NCBI GenBank assembly: GCA_017642965.1
Contig: JAEPOJ010000025.1
Coordinates: 1-62,212, forward strand
Direction of reading: 5' to 3'
Length of the DNA stretch: 62,212 bases
Origin: Phycisphaerales bacterium
GTDB lineage: Bacteria > Planctomycetota > Phycisphaerae > Phycisphaerales > UBA1924
The notes below the pieces were generated by a model, which saw only the letters and a program-made list of their open reading frames with translations, did not search any database and was not told the DNA's origin. Of the stretch, positions 42,869-51,114 are shown piece after piece. The position numbers were made by a program, and so were the translations under genes. Within the stretch, counting starts at the first letter, position 1. Every line of letters starts with the position of its first letter.

Positions 42869-43284
42869 GCGGCTTCCCTCCTCTTCGGCTCGGGCGGTGC
42901 GTGGTCAGAGCCGGCGGTGTTCATCTCGATCGCGATGTCGAGCTCGTCGAGCAGTGAATCGATACAGAAGGGTTTCTGGATCAGCTCGATGTCACCGAGA
43001 CGATCGAGCAGGTCCGTGTAGCTGGATTCAAAGCCGGTCACGATGATCAGCGGTACACGGCACGTGGACCGGATGGATTCACACACGGCGATCCCGTCGC
43101 CCGCGGGCATGTTCAGGTCAGTGATCACGGCGTCGAAGTCCGACTCTGCAAACAGCGAGAGCCCCTGCGACCCGGTGCAGGCGGTCACGCACTCGTACCC
43201 CTCAGACTCGAGGCGCACGCGGAGTGCGAGTGTCAGCCCATCGTCGTTGTCGATGATCAGCACGCGTGGTGGTCGATGTGTCAT
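42865..43284 (-). CDS. Stand-alone response regulator receiver (2)
   Basis: This 139-residue receiver has IIDNDDG, acceptor Asp in VITDLNMPAGDG, IIVTGFE and Lys in IQKPFCIDSLL. A short Pro/Glu/Arg-rich tail replaces an output domain. The start at 43284 has AGGAGC eight bases upstream; a longer frame in the same phase overlaps the neighbouring receiver and is rejected. Confidence 0.92.
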   Translation of the reverse strand: MTHRPPRVLIIDNDDGLTLALRVRLESEGYECVTACTGSQGLSLFAESDFDAVITDLNMPAGDGIAVCESIRSTCRVPLIIVTGFESSYTDLLDRLGDIELIQKPFCIDSLLDELDIAIEMNTAGSDHAPPEPKRREAA

Positions 43285-43294
43285 CGTGTTGCTC

Positions 43295-43675
43295 CTATGC
43301 AGCGTTCCTGAGGGATGTGAGTTCCTCGATCGCCCTGAGGATATCGCAGGCCTCATACGGCTTCGTGATGAACCTTGACCCGCCCGCGCCTTTGGCCCGT
43401 TCGATGGCCTCATCCTGCACGTTCGCGGTCAGGAAGATGACGGGTGTCGCTTGCAGGGTTGGGAAGCGTCGCAAGCGCTGGCAGGTCTCGTAGCCGTCGA
43501 TGTCGGGGAGGCGGATGTCGAGGATGATCGCGTCGGGCTCGTAGAGTGCGGCGGCTTCGATGCCGGCGAGACCGTTGATCGCGTGGTACACCGTGTAACC
43601 GCTCGCTTCGAGGCGCGTCATGAGCGCCGCGGTGATCCGTGGTTCATCATCAACGATGAGTACTGACTGTGGCAT
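43295..43675 (-). CDS. Stand-alone response regulator receiver (3)
   Basis: This 126-residue receiver has IVDDEPR, acceptor Asp in IILDIRLPDIDG, FLTANV and Lys in ITKPYEACDI. Its ATG at 43675 lies inside the 3' end of the kinase gene (26-base overlap) with GAGGAA upstream, so kinase and receiver are coupled. The next receiver follows after ten bases. Confidence 0.92.
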   Translation of the reverse strand: MPQSVLIVDDEPRITAALMTRLEASGYTVYHAINGLAGIEAAALYEPDAIILDIRLPDIDGYETCQRLRRFPTLQATPVIFLTANVQDEAIERAKGAGGSRFITKPYEACDILRAIEELTSLRNAA

Positions 43676-45242
43676 CCGTTTCCTCCGTCTCGTTGTGGAC
43701 CTCGAGGAGGTCCTGGAGTGCTTCAAGGGCGTGGTCGGGTGACCAGTGACCCTGGAGTTCGATTGAGATCTGATCGTCCGGGTTACCGTGTGCGGCGCGT
43801 TTCTCATTGATCGCTTGCTCGACCCGTGCGCGGTACTGCGCGGCATCGTTGGTTATGCCAAGGAGCATGGCGTGATGCCGATCGGGCGCGGGGAGCGTGA
43901 GGTCGAACGGCATGGCGACCTCCGAGAGCTCGCGCGTGAGTTCGTCGATCGGGTGCGCATCGCAGGCGTGCGCGGAGAGCACGGTGACCTGACGAGATTC
44001 GGGGTGGCTCTTGGCACGCTTGATAAAGGCGTCGATGATGCTGCGTGTATTCGCTCGTGGGAGCGTAAATGAGAAGGTGCTTCCCTCGCCGATGGTGCTC
44101 TCAATATCAACCTGTCCGAGGTTGATCGCGGCCATCTCCTTGACAATGGACAGCCCGAGCCCGAACCCGTCCGCGAGGTGCCCGCTGGTGGGTTCGCCCT
44201 GCCGGAATCGTTCGAAGAGATGCTGTACCGATTCCGGGGGGAGCCCGGGCCCCTGGTCGCGTACAAGGATCCTGATCAGGTGCGGGCCATCCTGCGCGAT
44301 TTCCAGATGTATCTCATCGTCAGGGGTGGAGTACTTGATGGCATTGATCACCAGGTTGATGATCGCCCGCTGTGCCTTATCCGGGTCTGCAAAGACAGCG
44401 GGGGTGCCCTGAGGGATGGTGCGCGTCAGGCGGGCGGGCTTTGATGCAGCACGCGCCTGCAGGATCGGCCATATCGGGCTGATCAGCTCCTCGACAGCGA
44501 TACGCTCTCGCTGGACCCTGATGAGATTCGACCGGAGTCGGCTGCAGTTGAGGAAATCGTTGACCAGCTCCGCCAGATCTCCGGCGGAACCCACGATGTG
44601 CGCCAAGTACTCCTGCTGCTTCGGGGTCACCTCGCCGCCTATCCCGTCGTTGATGATCGAAGCGAACTCCCGGATCACGGTCAGCGGTGTGCGGAACTCA
44701 TGGGCCACGTTCTCGACGAATCGGTGTGCCGTGTCGGTGAGTTCGGTCAGGCGTTCGTTCTTCTGGCTCAGCTCGGCGTTCGCGCGTTTGAGCTCACGAG
44801 CGAGCTCCCGGTTGGTCTGTTCAAGCGTGTGCTTGCGGAGCGACTCGCGCACAACACGGCGGAGCATGGAAGGGCTCTCGATGATGTCGGACTTGACGAC
44901 GTAATCCGATGCGCCTTCGCGGAAGGCCTCGGCGGCGATGTGCTCATCCCCCGATGAGGTGAGGATGATGATCGGCGCGGATGATACACGCATGAAATCC
45001 GGGATCCAATCGAGCCCGGTGCTGCCCGGGAACTGGTAATCGAGCAGGATGACCTGGCGATCGTGGTCTGGGAGCTCCGCGAGCCCCACGGCGGGATGGG
45101 TGAAGCTGGAGACAGTCAGCTTGATCTGCTCGCCCGCGAATGCACGCTCTAGCGCGTCATGCACCACTACGAGGTGATCCTCGTCGTCGTCGATGATGAC
45201 GACTGAGAGTGATCTGAACGGCTCGCTGGATCTGAGATTCAT
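43650..45242 (-). CDS. Receiver-histidine kinase fusion protein
   Basis: This 530-residue cytosolic kinase has an N-terminal receiver (VVIIDDDEDHL, acceptor Asp in ILLDYQFPGSTG, VKSD), a coiled-coil linker, a HisKA domain with FVENVAHEFRTPLTVI and an HATPase domain with DQGPGLPPESV and GFGLGLSIVKEM. The last 140 residues form an extra domain with RHHAMLLGITNDAAQYRARV, which faintly resembles a GGDEF fold without the catalytic motif. The start at 45242 follows AGGGGGAGC. It heads an operon with three stand-alone receivers, a likely local phosphorelay. Confidence 0.9.
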   Translation of the reverse strand: MNLRSSEPFRSLSVVIIDDDEDHLVVVHDALERAFAGEQIKLTVSSFTHPAVGLAELPDHDRQVILLDYQFPGSTGLDWIPDFMRVSSAPIIILTSSGDEHIAAEAFREGASDYVVKSDIIESPSMLRRVVRESLRKHTLEQTNRELARELKRANAELSQKNERLTELTDTAHRFVENVAHEFRTPLTVIREFASIINDGIGGEVTPKQQEYLAHIVGSAGDLAELVNDFLNCSRLRSNLIRVQRERIAVEELISPIWPILQARAASKPARLTRTIPQGTPAVFADPDKAQRAIINLVINAIKYSTPDDEIHLEIAQDGPHLIRILVRDQGPGLPPESVQHLFERFRQGEPTSGHLADGFGLGLSIVKEMAAINLGQVDIESTIGEGSTFSFTLPRANTRSIIDAFIKRAKSHPESRQVTVLSAHACDAHPIDELTRELSEVAMPFDLTLPAPDRHHAMLLGITNDAAQYRARVEQAINEKRAAHGNPDDQISIELQGHWSPDHALEALQDLLEVHNETEETDATVSTHR

Positions 45243-45859
45243 GTGCTCCCCCTTGGCCTTTGCACGTCGTTGCACAGACAGGGACTTACGTTCCTGTCCA
45301 TCGGGACTGGCACAAGGTAGCTTGATTGAAAGCGCGATGCGCGTAAAAGGAGCGTGCAGATTCTGAATGTGTGGGTCATCGTACACCCCACCTTAGGGGT
45401 CGTTACACTCAGTCCTGATTCGTCAAGCCAACCCGATGTATGGGTTTACATGTGACCGATGTCGACGAAAGTTCTTGTGACAAGGCGGAATCAGTTCTGC
45501 GTGTGCGCTTCGGGTAGTTTGTCATGTGTAGGGCATGCCTCAACATTGAGTCTTATCGAGGGGCGCGTGCGCCAAAGCAGGACTTCGCGAGCTTCATCTG
45601 TGCGGGATGATTTTGCACATTTCATGCGTTCAACCGCGCGGGGTGGCGCCGATGCGCTACTTCAGGACCGGTGGTGTGAATCAACGTTGGGTGAACGTGG
45701 GGTTCGTATCCCCAGATTTATGGCTTATGGGCGCATAACAAATAAACATATTTCGATTTGTTGAGTTTAATTGCATCGATGACATCGGGTTTCGTACGAT
45801 TCGATGAGTGCGGTGGTGTGGGCCGGGTCTGGGTCGTGCCGCTTGCCGAGAGGAACCGT
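45243..45859. other. Intergenic region between divergent signalling genes
   Basis: This stretch contains the probable promoters of the minus-strand kinase operon and the plus-strand PAS kinase. A small hairpin ACCCC/GGGGT lies near 45388-45403. An open frame at 45459-45764 (101 codons) shows no family motif, and I do not support it as a gene. Bases 45721-45760 are AT-rich. Nothing else is recognised. Confidence 0.6.
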
Positions 45860-47077
45860 GTGGACCGAGATGCATCGCCAACTCCGATCGATACCACCAA
45901 GCTGGAGGTGGAGCTCAAGAGCGTGGTCAACGAGCTGCGTCTCCAGAAGTTCGCGATCGACGAGCACGCCATCGTGGCGATCACGGACCCCGCGGGCATC
46001 ATCACATACGTGAACGACAAGTTCTGCTGCATCTCAAAGTACACGCGCGAGGAGCTCATCGGTCGGACGCACCGCATCATCAACTCGGGCCACCATCCCA
46101 AGTCGTTCTTCGTCGAGATGTGGATAACCATCGCGAGCGGGGAGACCTGGCACGGCGAGGTCTGCAACCGGGCGAAAGACGGCACGCTGTACTGGGTCGA
46201 TACCACGATCGTGCCGTTCAAGGATTCGAGCGGGAAGGTCACCTCCTACACCGCAATCCGGGCGGACATCACCGAGCGGAAAGCCGCTGAAGAAGGGCTG
46301 GCGCGGGCCAACGAAAAGCTGCAGAAGACCAACGAGGAGCTCGAGCAGTTTGTCTATACGGCATCGCACGATCTCAAGTCACCGATCGTCACACTGCAGG
46401 GCTACCTCGATCTGATCCGCAAGGACATCGAGAACGATCGGGCGGACAGGGTGCCTGGTTTCATCGATCGGCTGGACACGGCGTGCGGCAAACTCCGCAA
46501 GTGTGTGAACGATCTGTTGGAGCTCAGCCGCGCGGGTTACGTGACTTTCCAGCCTGAAACGATTCGCATGCGTGAGTTTCTCGCAAAGCTGCTCCGCTCA
46601 CATGATCTCGAGATACGAGAGATCGGGGTGGATGTGCGGGTTCAGGAGGAACTGCCCGACATCGTGTTCGATCGTCAGCGACTGGTCGATGTGCTCGACA
46701 ATCTTGTGACGAACGCGCTCAAGTACGGCATGACCGCCGACGAGCCGGTTCTGTCCATACATGCCCATGAGACTGAAGCGGAGGTCCGCTTCTGCGTGCA
46801 AGACAACGGCGCGGGGCTGAATCCGGACTACCACGATCGGATCTTCAACATCTTCGAACGGATCGATACATCGCGAGGTGGTACCGGTATCGGGCTCGCG
46901 ATCGTCAAGAAAATCATGACAAACCAAGAGGGGCGGGTCTGGATCGAATCAGAGCCGGGAGAAGGCGCGGCATTCTGGGTCGCGTTTCCGAAGACGCTGT
47001 CTACCCCGGCCCTCTCAACAGATACAGGAGGAGCGTATGAAAAACCAACCGACACACTTTCTTCTCGTCGAGGATGA
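45860..47077 (+). CDS. PAS-domain histidine kinase
   Basis: This soluble kinase of about 405 residues has a PAS domain with PAC (AIVAITDPAGIITYVNDKF and IRADITERKAAE), HisKA with YTASHDLKSPIVTLQGYLDL and HATPase with DNGAGLNPDYHDRIFNIFER and GTGIGLAIVKKIM. The SHDLKSP variant and the co-translated Rcp1-like receiver resemble phytochrome-type Cph1/Rcp1 pairs. The GTG at 45860 is preferred because AGAGGAA precedes it. A start at ATG 45779 or further upstream adds about 27 residues with no recognised motif. Confidence 0.85.
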   Translation: MDRDASPTPIDTTKLEVELKSVVNELRLQKFAIDEHAIVAITDPAGIITYVNDKFCCISKYTREELIGRTHRIINSGHHPKSFFVEMWITIASGETWHGEVCNRAKDGTLYWVDTTIVPFKDSSGKVTSYTAIRADITERKAAEEGLARANEKLQKTNEELEQFVYTASHDLKSPIVTLQGYLDLIRKDIENDRADRVPGFIDRLDTACGKLRKCVNDLLELSRAGYVTFQPETIRMREFLAKLLRSHDLEIREIGVDVRVQEELPDIVFDRQRLVDVLDNLVTNALKYGMTADEPVLSIHAHETEAEVRFCVQDNGAGLNPDYHDRIFNIFERIDTSRGGTGIGLAIVKKIMTNQEGRVWIESEPGEGAAFWVAFPKTLSTPALSTDTGGAYEKPTDTLSSRRG

Positions 47078-47477
47078 GCCAGCCCATGCAGAACTGGTCA
47101 AGATCGCGATGGATGAGAATGCGGTCGCCAACACGATGGATCATGTTGAAGACGGCGAGGAAGCGGTGCGCTATCTCAATGGTGAGGGACAATATGCGGG
47201 ACGGCGCAGGCCGGATGTGGTATTGCTGGACATCCGCTTGCCCAAGATGGATGGTCACGAGGTGCTCGAGTACATGAAGACCCGCGATCACCTGAGCACC
47301 ATCCCGGTGGTCATGCTGACGACCTCAGACGCCGACTCCGATCGCATCAAGGCGTACGAGCACAACGCCAACAGCTATGTGACCAAGCCGGTCGACTTCG
47401 AGCAGTTCCGCAAGATGGTCCGCGATCTGCAGCTGTATTGGGCAGTTTGGAATCATCCGCCCGTAACGACGCCGTAA
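47037..47477 (+). CDS. Rcp1-like stand-alone response regulator
   Basis: This 146-residue receiver has LLVEDEPAHAELV, acceptor Asp in VLLDIRLPKMDG, MLTTSD and Lys in VTKPVDFEQF, in the form typical of Rcp1/CheY-like partners of PAS kinases. AGGAGG lies five bases before the ATG. It overlaps the kinase gene by 41 bases, so it should be its cognate receiver. Confidence 0.94.
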   Translation: MKNQPTHFLLVEDEPAHAELVKIAMDENAVANTMDHVEDGEEAVRYLNGEGQYAGRRRPDVVLLDIRLPKMDGHEVLEYMKTRDHLSTIPVVMLTTSDADSDRIKAYEHNANSYVTKPVDFEQFRKMVRDLQLYWAVWNHPPVTTP

Positions 47478-47516
47478 GCACAATGTTTATAGTAGCTTAT
47501 GAATGTTTGCAATAAA

Positions 47517-47531
47517 TTTGGAAATTCCAAA
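47517..47531. other. Inverted repeat TTTGGAA-A-TTCCAAA
   Basis: This perfect 7-bp inverted repeat around one central base lies in an AT-rich stretch 45 bases upstream of the ComM-type gene. It could be an operator, but no regulator is known. Confidence 0.3.
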
Positions 47532-47575
47532 CATAGACCTTGCAGATAGCATGGTTGTTCGGTATTTTCTTGGGT

Positions 47576-49144
47576 ATGATACCCAAAGTCCGCAGCTTTC
47601 TGCTCCAGGGCATCGATGCCCTCCCAGTTGAGATCGAAGTGGATCTGGACGACACGCAGATCCAGCGGGAGCTCGTGGTGGGGCTCCCGGATACGGCGGT
47701 CAAGGAGTCGCTCGAGCGTGTCCGTTCCGCGATGGGCAACTCGGGCTATCCGATGCCGGCGGGTCGAACACTGATCAACCTGGCCCCGGCTGATGTCCGC
47801 AAAGAAGGACCGATGTATGACCTGCCGATCGCTGTGGGCGTGATGGTGGCCAGCGGCGTCATCCACCCCGCGCCGGCGGCGGTCAGTCTGGGCGGTGGCT
47901 CGATCGCGTTCGAGGATGAATCCGTGGGTCTTGATCCCCGCAGGGCGTTGATCGCGGGTGAGCTGGCATTGGACGGCCGCATCCGCCCCATCAGGGGGGT
48001 GATCGCCATGGTGACCCTGGCGCGGGATCTGGGCTTAGACGCGGTGGTGGTGCCCGCGCCCAATGCCGCGGAAGCATCCGTTGTCGAGGGCGTGCGGGTG
48101 TTCGGCGTGTCGAGCTTGTCGCAGGTCGTCGGCTTGTTCAATGGCGAGCTGGACCTGGAGCCGCACCCAACGACGGACGTCTCGGCGATGCTCGAGCAGA
48201 CGAGTGCGGCCGTGGATTTCGCGGAGGTCAAGGGTCAGGAGTCGGTCAAGCGGGCGCTGGTGGTGGCCGCGGCAGGGCAGCACAATATTGTGATGCTCGG
48301 CCCCGCGGGAACCGGGAAGACGATGATGGCCAAGGCGCTGCCGGGCATCATGCCCACGATGACGCCGAGGCAGGCGATCGAGGTCACGCGGATCTACTCA
48401 TCCGCGGGGCTGCTGGACGCGAAGCGTGGGCTGGTTTCCTCGCGTCCGGTGCGCACGCCGCACCACACGGCCAGTTCGCCCGCGATCGTGGGCGGTGGCG
48501 TGATCCCACGGGCGGGTGAGATCTCATTGGCGCACCACGGCATCCTTTTCCTCGATGAGCTCCCGGAGTTTTCCCGCAATGTGCTCGAGACAATGCGCCA
48601 GCCGATGGAGGACCACGTGGTGACGATCGCGCGCTCGCACGGGACGGTGCAGTTCCCGGCTTCCTTCATGCTGGTGGCCGCGATGAACCCGACACCCAAG
48701 GGTGATATCGCCCCGGGTGAGGTGGGGCAGCGTGAGATGCAGCGCTATCTGTCTCGCTTGTCGGGCCCGCTCTTGGATCGCATCGACCTGCATGTGGAAG
48801 CGCCCGCCGTACCATGGAGCGAGCTGAGCGCGAAAGCCACGGGGACGGACACGTCCACGATGCGAGCGCAGGTCATCGCGGCACGTGAGCGGGGGCTCCG
48901 CCGCCAGGGGGAGACGCCCAACTCGCGTTTGCGGGGCAAGGAGCTCGACGAGTGCATGGCCGTCGAATCCTCGGCCAAGGCGCTGCTGGAGCAGGCGATG
49001 ACCCAGCTCGGACTCAGCGCCCGTGCCTACGACAAGATCCGGCGTGTGGCTTTGACCATATCCGACATCGATGGCGCTGAAACCGTGCGTCCCGAGCATG
49101 TGGGTGAGGCGGTGCAGTATCGGCTTCTGGATAGGAAGCTTTAG
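47576..49144 (+). CDS. comM: YifB/ComM family Mg-chelatase-like AAA+ ATPase
   Basis: This 522-residue cytosolic helicase-like ATPase has the N-terminal Lon-protease-like fold (VGLPDTAVKESLERVRSA, INLAPADVRKEGP, YDLPIAVGVM) and the chelatase-type ATPase part with Walker A GPAGTGKTMMAK, RTPHHTASSPAIVGGG and FLDELPEF. The C-terminal sensor region has RAYDKIRRVALTISDID. ComM promotes branch migration during natural transformation in other bacteria. The ATG at 47576 gives the conserved MIPKVRSFLLQGIDA-like start. It converges with the membrane gene, overlapping it by four bases. Confidence 0.92.
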   Translation: MIPKVRSFLLQGIDALPVEIEVDLDDTQIQRELVVGLPDTAVKESLERVRSAMGNSGYPMPAGRTLINLAPADVRKEGPMYDLPIAVGVMVASGVIHPAPAAVSLGGGSIAFEDESVGLDPRRALIAGELALDGRIRPIRGVIAMVTLARDLGLDAVVVPAPNAAEASVVEGVRVFGVSSLSQVVGLFNGELDLEPHPTTDVSAMLEQTSAAVDFAEVKGQESVKRALVVAAAGQHNIVMLGPAGTGKTMMAKALPGIMPTMTPRQAIEVTRIYSSAGLLDAKRGLVSSRPVRTPHHTASSPAIVGGGVIPRAGEISLAHHGILFLDELPEFSRNVLETMRQPMEDHVVTIARSHGTVQFPASFMLVAAMNPTPKGDIAPGEVGQREMQRYLSRLSGPLLDRIDLHVEAPAVPWSELSAKATGTDTSTMRAQVIAARERGLRRQGETPNSRLRGKELDECMAVESSAKALLEQAMTQLGLSARAYDKIRRVALTISDIDGAETVRPEHVGEAVQYRLLDRKL

Positions 49145-49917
49145 TTTTCTTCTTTGCCCTGCTTGAGCTCAGAGAGCAGTTTGGCAATCTGAGACTTGTT
49201 GATTTGTTTCAGCATGTGATTTGACTGCATTAGTTTATTGCGATCAGAGGCGAGGAGGATGTCGGCGAGTTTTATCTTGGCTTCCTGATCATCTGATGAG
49301 CTGTCTGCGAGTGCGGCCCACACGTTCAAGTTGGTAAGTTCATTGATGTAGTATCGTATTTCTCCAATGACAATTCCGTATTGTCGAAGGAAGAAGAATG
49401 CGAAGAGTTCGATGAACACAATCAGTCCAAGATGCAGCGACGTTCCCACAATGAGCGTGAAATCATTCTGGCCATTCGTGCCGAGCTCGGTCAGGACCTT
49501 CTGGAACGTATCAGAGTTGATGTAGATGATGAAAATTGTCAGCGCGGTCGCCGATGCGATGATGCCGATGATCAGGCTTACGACGGCCCTGCCCCTGAGT
49601 TGGTTGATCTCGTTGGAGATATTCTTGCTGGCTTTCTGGAATGGCGTGTCACGCCTATCGGGGAACGGGAGGTGGTCATCAACTTCGCCTTGCGCTGCTT
49701 CATCGATTGAGTCCGCGACAAGCGCTGTGCAAGCGAGGCACACAAAGGCCACGACCACGCCAAGAGAAAAGGAAACGGTGACCGAAGTCTTACTGACGTT
49801 GAGCGGCTGGTATTCCTTGAATAGGAGCACGGTGATCGCGTCCAGATTCACAAGAACCGATGCGATGCCAAGAATGGCGAAGATGATCCTCCGATAGAGC
49901 GTGGGGATGGGATTCAT
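49141..49917 (-). CDS. Four-helix membrane protein, unknown
   Basis: This 258-residue protein has hydrophobic segments near residues 10-31, 45-67, 112-132 and 155-176. The loop after the second is acidic, and a soluble charged C-terminus ends in KQGKEEN. No family is recognised. Its ATG overlaps the stop of the upstream single-helix gene (ATGA), so the two form a coupled pair. Base composition is AT-richer than in the surrounding genes, hinting at transfer. It converges tail-to-tail with comM. Confidence 0.75.
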   Translation of the reverse strand: MNPIPTLYRRIIFAILGIASVLVNLDAITVLLFKEYQPLNVSKTSVTVSFSLGVVVAFVCLACTALVADSIDEAAQGEVDDHLPFPDRRDTPFQKASKNISNEINQLRGRAVVSLIIGIIASATALTIFIIYINSDTFQKVLTELGTNGQNDFTLIVGTSLHLGLIVFIELFAFFFLRQYGIVIGEIRYYINELTNLNVWAALADSSSDDQEAKIKLADILLASDRNKLMQSNHMLKQINKSQIAKLLSELKQGKEEN

Positions 49918-50495
49918 TGGTATATCCTCAGGTAGATGCCCTCGTCCCTATCCCAGAACTCGGCGTATACATCAATGGTTTTCTTCACGATGTCCTCGTC
50001 GTATGGTGCCGCGATGTGCCAGAGGTAGCCGCGTTTGATAGTGCCCTTCCCCTTGCCTGTGGAGAGCCACCTGGAATACCCGCCGGCCTTGAGTTCCTTA
50101 GTGAGCACGTCTGCGAACCGATTCAGTTTCTCCTCGTCTTCCAACTTGTAATACGGCTTCACATTCTCAAGCAGCTTCAGCTGCTCGGCAGTCGCTTGGG
50201 ATTTACCGTTTTCGAACTCAAGGGTGTTGTCGAGCAAGTTCCGCGATACGGGGATGCCCGCTGCGTCATACTGCGTTTCGATGCTTGGGGTCCAGAACTC
50301 GAGTAGCAACTCATTCCTCACAGTATCGGACTCGACGGAACCGTTGACTGAGTAGTAGCCGTACTGAGTGCTCCAAGAATCGCTTTTGTAGTTGATGAGC
50401 AGTCTTCGGGCGGACATCACGACAACGAGCGCCGTGAGGAAGATCATAAACCGATTCTTGTTGATAACGGACTTGAGAGACTTGTATGCACCCAT
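49914..50495 (-). CDS. Single-helix membrane-anchored protein, unknown
   Basis: This 193-residue protein has a basic N-terminus and one transmembrane helix (FMIFLTALVVVMSA, about residues 16-29). A soluble domain with many Tyr and charged residues follows (for example YYSVNGSVESD and YLWHIAAPYDEDIV). I do not recognise the family. It is the first gene of a two-gene unit with the four-helix protein; together they may form a membrane complex, which is inferred only from coupling. Confidence 0.72.
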   Translation of the reverse strand: MGAYKSLKSVINKNRFMIFLTALVVVMSARRLLINYKSDSWSTQYGYYSVNGSVESDTVRNELLLEFWTPSIETQYDAAGIPVSRNLLDNTLEFENGKSQATAEQLKLLENVKPYYKLEDEEKLNRFADVLTKELKAGGYSRWLSTGKGKGTIKRGYLWHIAAPYDEDIVKKTIDVYAEFWDRDEGIYLRIYQ

Positions 50496-51114
50496 AGAGT
50501 TGAGCCCCCGATCCGAGTCGCTTGAGTTCTCGTGCGAGTGCCATAGTCACAAGAACCCACAGCGCAATCTGTATGGTTCATACGCTAACGAGTGCTGAGC
50601 CGGGTTGCAAAGCAAGAACGTGCGGTGGCCGCATTTACATGAACTGAGATTCCTCTGCGCTGCGTGATCGACTCAGCTTTGGGTTGCTGGCAAGCAAATG
50701 GACTCAATTATATGTATCGCTGTGATGTGACACAACTCGCACGTTCTCTGCATCTCTGCGTAACGAAGACGCGTTGAAGGTGGGCGTGCTGGTCATTCAG
50801 CAGATGAAGATCGCGCCCGCTGCGATCACGATTGGGGTCGCGGGCGTGTGCTTGTGTTGGCGGACTGGGGCGGTCGCTCGTGCGCTGTCGATTCGTGACT
50901 TGGGGTGTTCCATGGTGATTTCCTGAGGGGAGTAGGGGGATGCGTACTATTCGTATACGGATCATAATCAGAATAGTTGCATTGGTGTTGCAGCCGAAAT
51001 GTCGATCTGCGATATGAACAAGTCAGTGATGCACGCACGGATGAAGTCGTGTACGCTTAAAGGCCGTTTTCTCCGACGCGCAGATCCACCTCAACCCCTT
51101 CTGGAGCTCTCAAT
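50496..51114. other. Intergenic region upstream of the M1-like peptidase
   Basis: The region probably carries the divergent promoters of the membrane pair and the peptidase. A possible 38-residue microprotein frame lies at 50797-50913 on the minus strand. No RNA gene, terminator or repeat was recognised. Confidence 0.6.
50797..50913 (-). CDS. Possible 38-residue membrane microprotein
   Basis: The frame encodes a basic N-terminal half (MEHPKSRIDSARATAPVRQH) and a hydrophobic C-terminal end (PIVIAAGAIFIC). An AGGA lies eight bases before the ATG. A small inner-membrane peptide is plausible, but the frame is short and could be chance. Confidence 0.3.
   Translation of the reverse strand: MEHPKSRIDSARATAPVRQHKHTPATPIVIAAGAIFIC

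Noticed and set aside
43295..43846. A longer 183-codon version of receiver 3
   Set aside because: The added N-terminus is antisense-like, Arg/Ser/Thr-rich sequence inside the kinase gene; the ATG at 43675 has a ribosome-binding site and starts the receiver fold directly.
45459..45764. 101-codon open frame upstream of the PAS kinase
   Set aside because: No recognised motif, no ribosome-binding site and a Cys/Ser/Arg-rich product; it lies in a divergent promoter region.
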